In this document: positions 6,481 through 7,613 of the stretch, piece by piece
Layout of the letters: every line of letters begins with the position of its first letter
Position numbering within the stretch: the first letter of the stretch is position 1
Assembly: GCA_028287885.1 (NCBI GenBank)
Contig: JAQBOT010000129.1
Coordinates: 1-7,613 of the forward strand
Reading direction: 5' to 3'
DNA length: 7,613 nt
Origin: Pedobacter sp.
GTDB lineage: Bacteria > Bacteroidota > Bacteroidia > Sphingobacteriales > Sphingobacteriaceae
Position numbers and translations under genes: made by a program
Notes under the pieces: generated by a model
What the model was told of the DNA's origin: nothing
The model's input: only the letters and a program-made list of their open reading frames with translations
Databases searched by the model: none

Positions 6481-7278
6481 ATGGATATAAAAGAAGTTGA
6501 ACTTAGAACAGTAAATGTGACGCGATACGTTACGCCATTACGGGAGGGAGGTTCTATGCCGGCGATTGCTGAAGCGGACGATGATTTCCTGTATGTTTTG
6601 AAGTTTCGTGGCGCAGGACAAGGTGTAAAAGCCTTAATTGCAGAACTTATTGGTGCTGAAGTTGCCCGTGCATTGGGTTTGAGGGTGCCAGAACTCGTGT
6701 TTGCAAACTTGGACGAGGCATTTGGCCGCACAGAGCCGGACGAGGAAGTTCAAGATTTGTTAAAAGCCAGCGTTGGTTTAAACCTTGCACTCCATTATCT
6801 TTCCGGCGCAATTACCTTTGATCCACTGGTTACAAAGGTAGAGGAGACTATGGCATCCGAGATCGTGTGGCTTGATTGTCTACTTACCAATATGGATCGT
6901 ACGGCTCGAAATACAAACATGTTAGTCTGGCATAAGGAACTTTGGCTCATAGATCATGGCGCAGCACTCTACTTTCACCATTCAATGGACAATTGGCAGG
7001 AACAGGCAGTTAGACCATTTTCGTTGGTGAAAGATCATGTTTTACTGCCTTATGCAGCAAATCTTACTGAGGCTGACGAGAAGTTTAAAAGCATTTTGAC
7101 AACCGAAAAGATCCGTCAAATTGTTTCCTTGATACCTGATGATTGGCTGAACCTTGATGGATCCTTAGCATCAGTAGAGAAGCATAGAAGCATCTATGCA
7201 GATTTTCTAGAAACACGCCTAACCCATTCGGAAATATTTTTAAATGAAGCACAGCATGCAAGAGAAAAATCTATTTGA
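6481..7278 (+). CDS. HipA-like kinase family protein (short form)
   Basis: This is a 265-residue protein resembling the HipA-like kinase family found beside DUF3037 genes (HipA_2-type; recalled, not searched). The N-terminal block has the conserved VTRYVTPLREGGSMPAI (13-29) and YVLKFRGAGQG (38-48). Lys41 is the likely ATP-contacting lysine, followed by a glycine-rich turn and the helix KALIAELIGAEVARALG (50-66). The catalytic part shows LDCLLTNMDRTARNTN (131-146), with Asn137, Asp139, Arg140 and Asn144 as a kinase catalytic-loop-like set. WLIDHGAALYF (155-165) contains a DHG in the place of DFG. It is far shorter than E. coli HipA (about 440 residues) and lacks the N-terminal region that binds HipB; no HipB-like gene is adjacent. 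An in-frame GTG at 6466 would add five residues; I prefer the ATG because it follows the A-rich CCAAAAT and GTG starts are rare in this phylum. The gene overlaps the next one by 23 bp. Substrate unknown; cytoplasmic. Confidence 0.82.
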   Translation: MDIKEVELRTVNVTRYVTPLREGGSMPAIAEADDDFLYVLKFRGAGQGVKALIAELIGAEVARALGLRVPELVFANLDEAFGRTEPDEEVQDLLKASVGLNLALHYLSGAITFDPLVTKVEETMASEIVWLDCLLTNMDRTARNTNMLVWHKELWLIDHGAALYFHHSMDNWQEQAVRPFSLVKDHVLLPYAANLTEADEKFKSILTTEKIRQIVSLIPDDWLNLDGSLASVEKHRSIYADFLETRLTHSEIFLNEAQHAREKSI

Positions 7279-7613
7279 ATATGCTGTAATCCGCGTTGTA
7301 CCCCGGGTAGAACGTGAGGAATTCATCAATGTGGGTGTAATTTTGTATTGCGCTAAAAGAAAGTATTTAAAATGCCTCTTTGCAGTGGATGAGATACGCC
7401 TTACTGCGTTTTGCGCGAGCCTCGACATTCCGGAAATTCTATCGAATATCAATTCAATTGATTTGATTTGTTCGGGTGGCAAAGCGGGTGGTCCAATTGG
7501 ACAATTGGATATGCCTTCTAGGTTTAGGTGGCTTACGGCAACCCGAAGCACCGTGTTACAGGCGTCGAAAGTTCATCCGGGTTTTTGCCATGATCCTGAG
7601 GCTATGCTGTTTA
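7256..7613 (+). CDS. DUF3037 protein (3' end beyond the window)
   Basis: An open frame from the ATG at 7256 runs to the window edge without a stop, giving 119 visible residues. Family members are about 125-130 residues as I recall, so only a short tail should be missing. Recognisable DUF3037 blocks are FEYAVIRVVPRVEREEF (7-23) followed by INVGVILYC (24-32), then GGPIGQL (78-84), RFRWLTATRST (89-99) and VHPGFCHDPEA (106-116). There is no signal peptide or membrane segment. The start lies inside the HipA-like kinase gene, in another frame, 23 bp before that gene's stop ends, so translational coupling is likely. DUF3037 has no established function. Its regular pairing with this kinase family suggests a partner, regulator, substrate or antitoxin of the kinase, which is inference. 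Confidence 0.85.
   Translation, partial: MQEKNLFEYAVIRVVPRVEREEFINVGVILYCAKRKYLKCLFAVDEIRLTAFCASLDIPEILSNINSIDLICSGGKAGGPIGQLDMPSRFRWLTATRSTVLQASKVHPGFCHDPEAMLF

Noticed and set aside
6339..6731. Minus-strand ORF of 130 codons overlapping the kinase start
   Set aside because: Low-complexity composition, antisense to a well-supported conserved gene, and no recognisable family.
7240..7551. Minus-strand ORF of 103 codons at the right end
   Set aside because: It is antisense to the DUF3037 reading frame, which has clear family motifs.

Overview
The window looks like chromosomal DNA from a Bacteroidota bacterium, most likely of the Sphingobacteriaceae (Pedobacter, Sphingobacterium, Mucilaginibacter or a relative). 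The reasons are moderate-to-low GC, A/T-rich leaders with no Shine-Dalgarno sequence, promoters of the Bacteroidota type (TTTG, about 20 bp, TAnnTTTG), and several proteins whose nearest recognisable relatives are in that family. The placement is inferred from sequence style and family recall, not from a search. No mobile element, CRISPR array, tRNA or rRNA was seen.

Layout from left to right. A small helix-turn-helix protein (260-661, +) stands alone between two non-coding stretches. A probable two-gene unit follows: a DUF4142 lipoprotein (915-1454, +) behind a consensus promoter, then an 83-residue conserved hypothetical protein (1485-1736, +). That unit ends in a hairpin terminator whose loop carries the stop codon of the second gene. 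Convergent to it is a family 2 glycoside hydrolase without a signal peptide (1755-3596, -). Divergent from the hydrolase is a zinc-dependent, probably NADP(H)-dependent alcohol/aldehyde reductase (3826-4872, +). The reductase converges on an inositol-3-phosphate synthase (4943-6148, -), and a strong bidirectional terminator separates them. After a 332-bp divergent intergenic region comes a small HipA-like kinase (ATG 6481 to 7278, +). It overlaps by 23 bp a DUF3037 gene (7256 onward, +) that runs off the window only a few residues before its expected end.

Functionally this is mostly an assortment of single housekeeping or accessory genes, each with its own promoter and terminator. Metabolic roles are sugar hydrolysis in the cytoplasm, carbonyl reduction, and inositol phosphate synthesis, presumably feeding inositol lipids. 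The real candidate for an undescribed system is the last pair. The HipA-like kinase and DUF3037 are both of unknown function, are translationally overlapped, and form a compact two-protein module without the usual HipB antitoxin. The other items worth a look are a perfect inverted repeat over the predicted transcription start of the DUF4142 gene, the small conserved HTH protein with its aromatic-rich tail, and the compact stop-codon-in-terminator arrangement.
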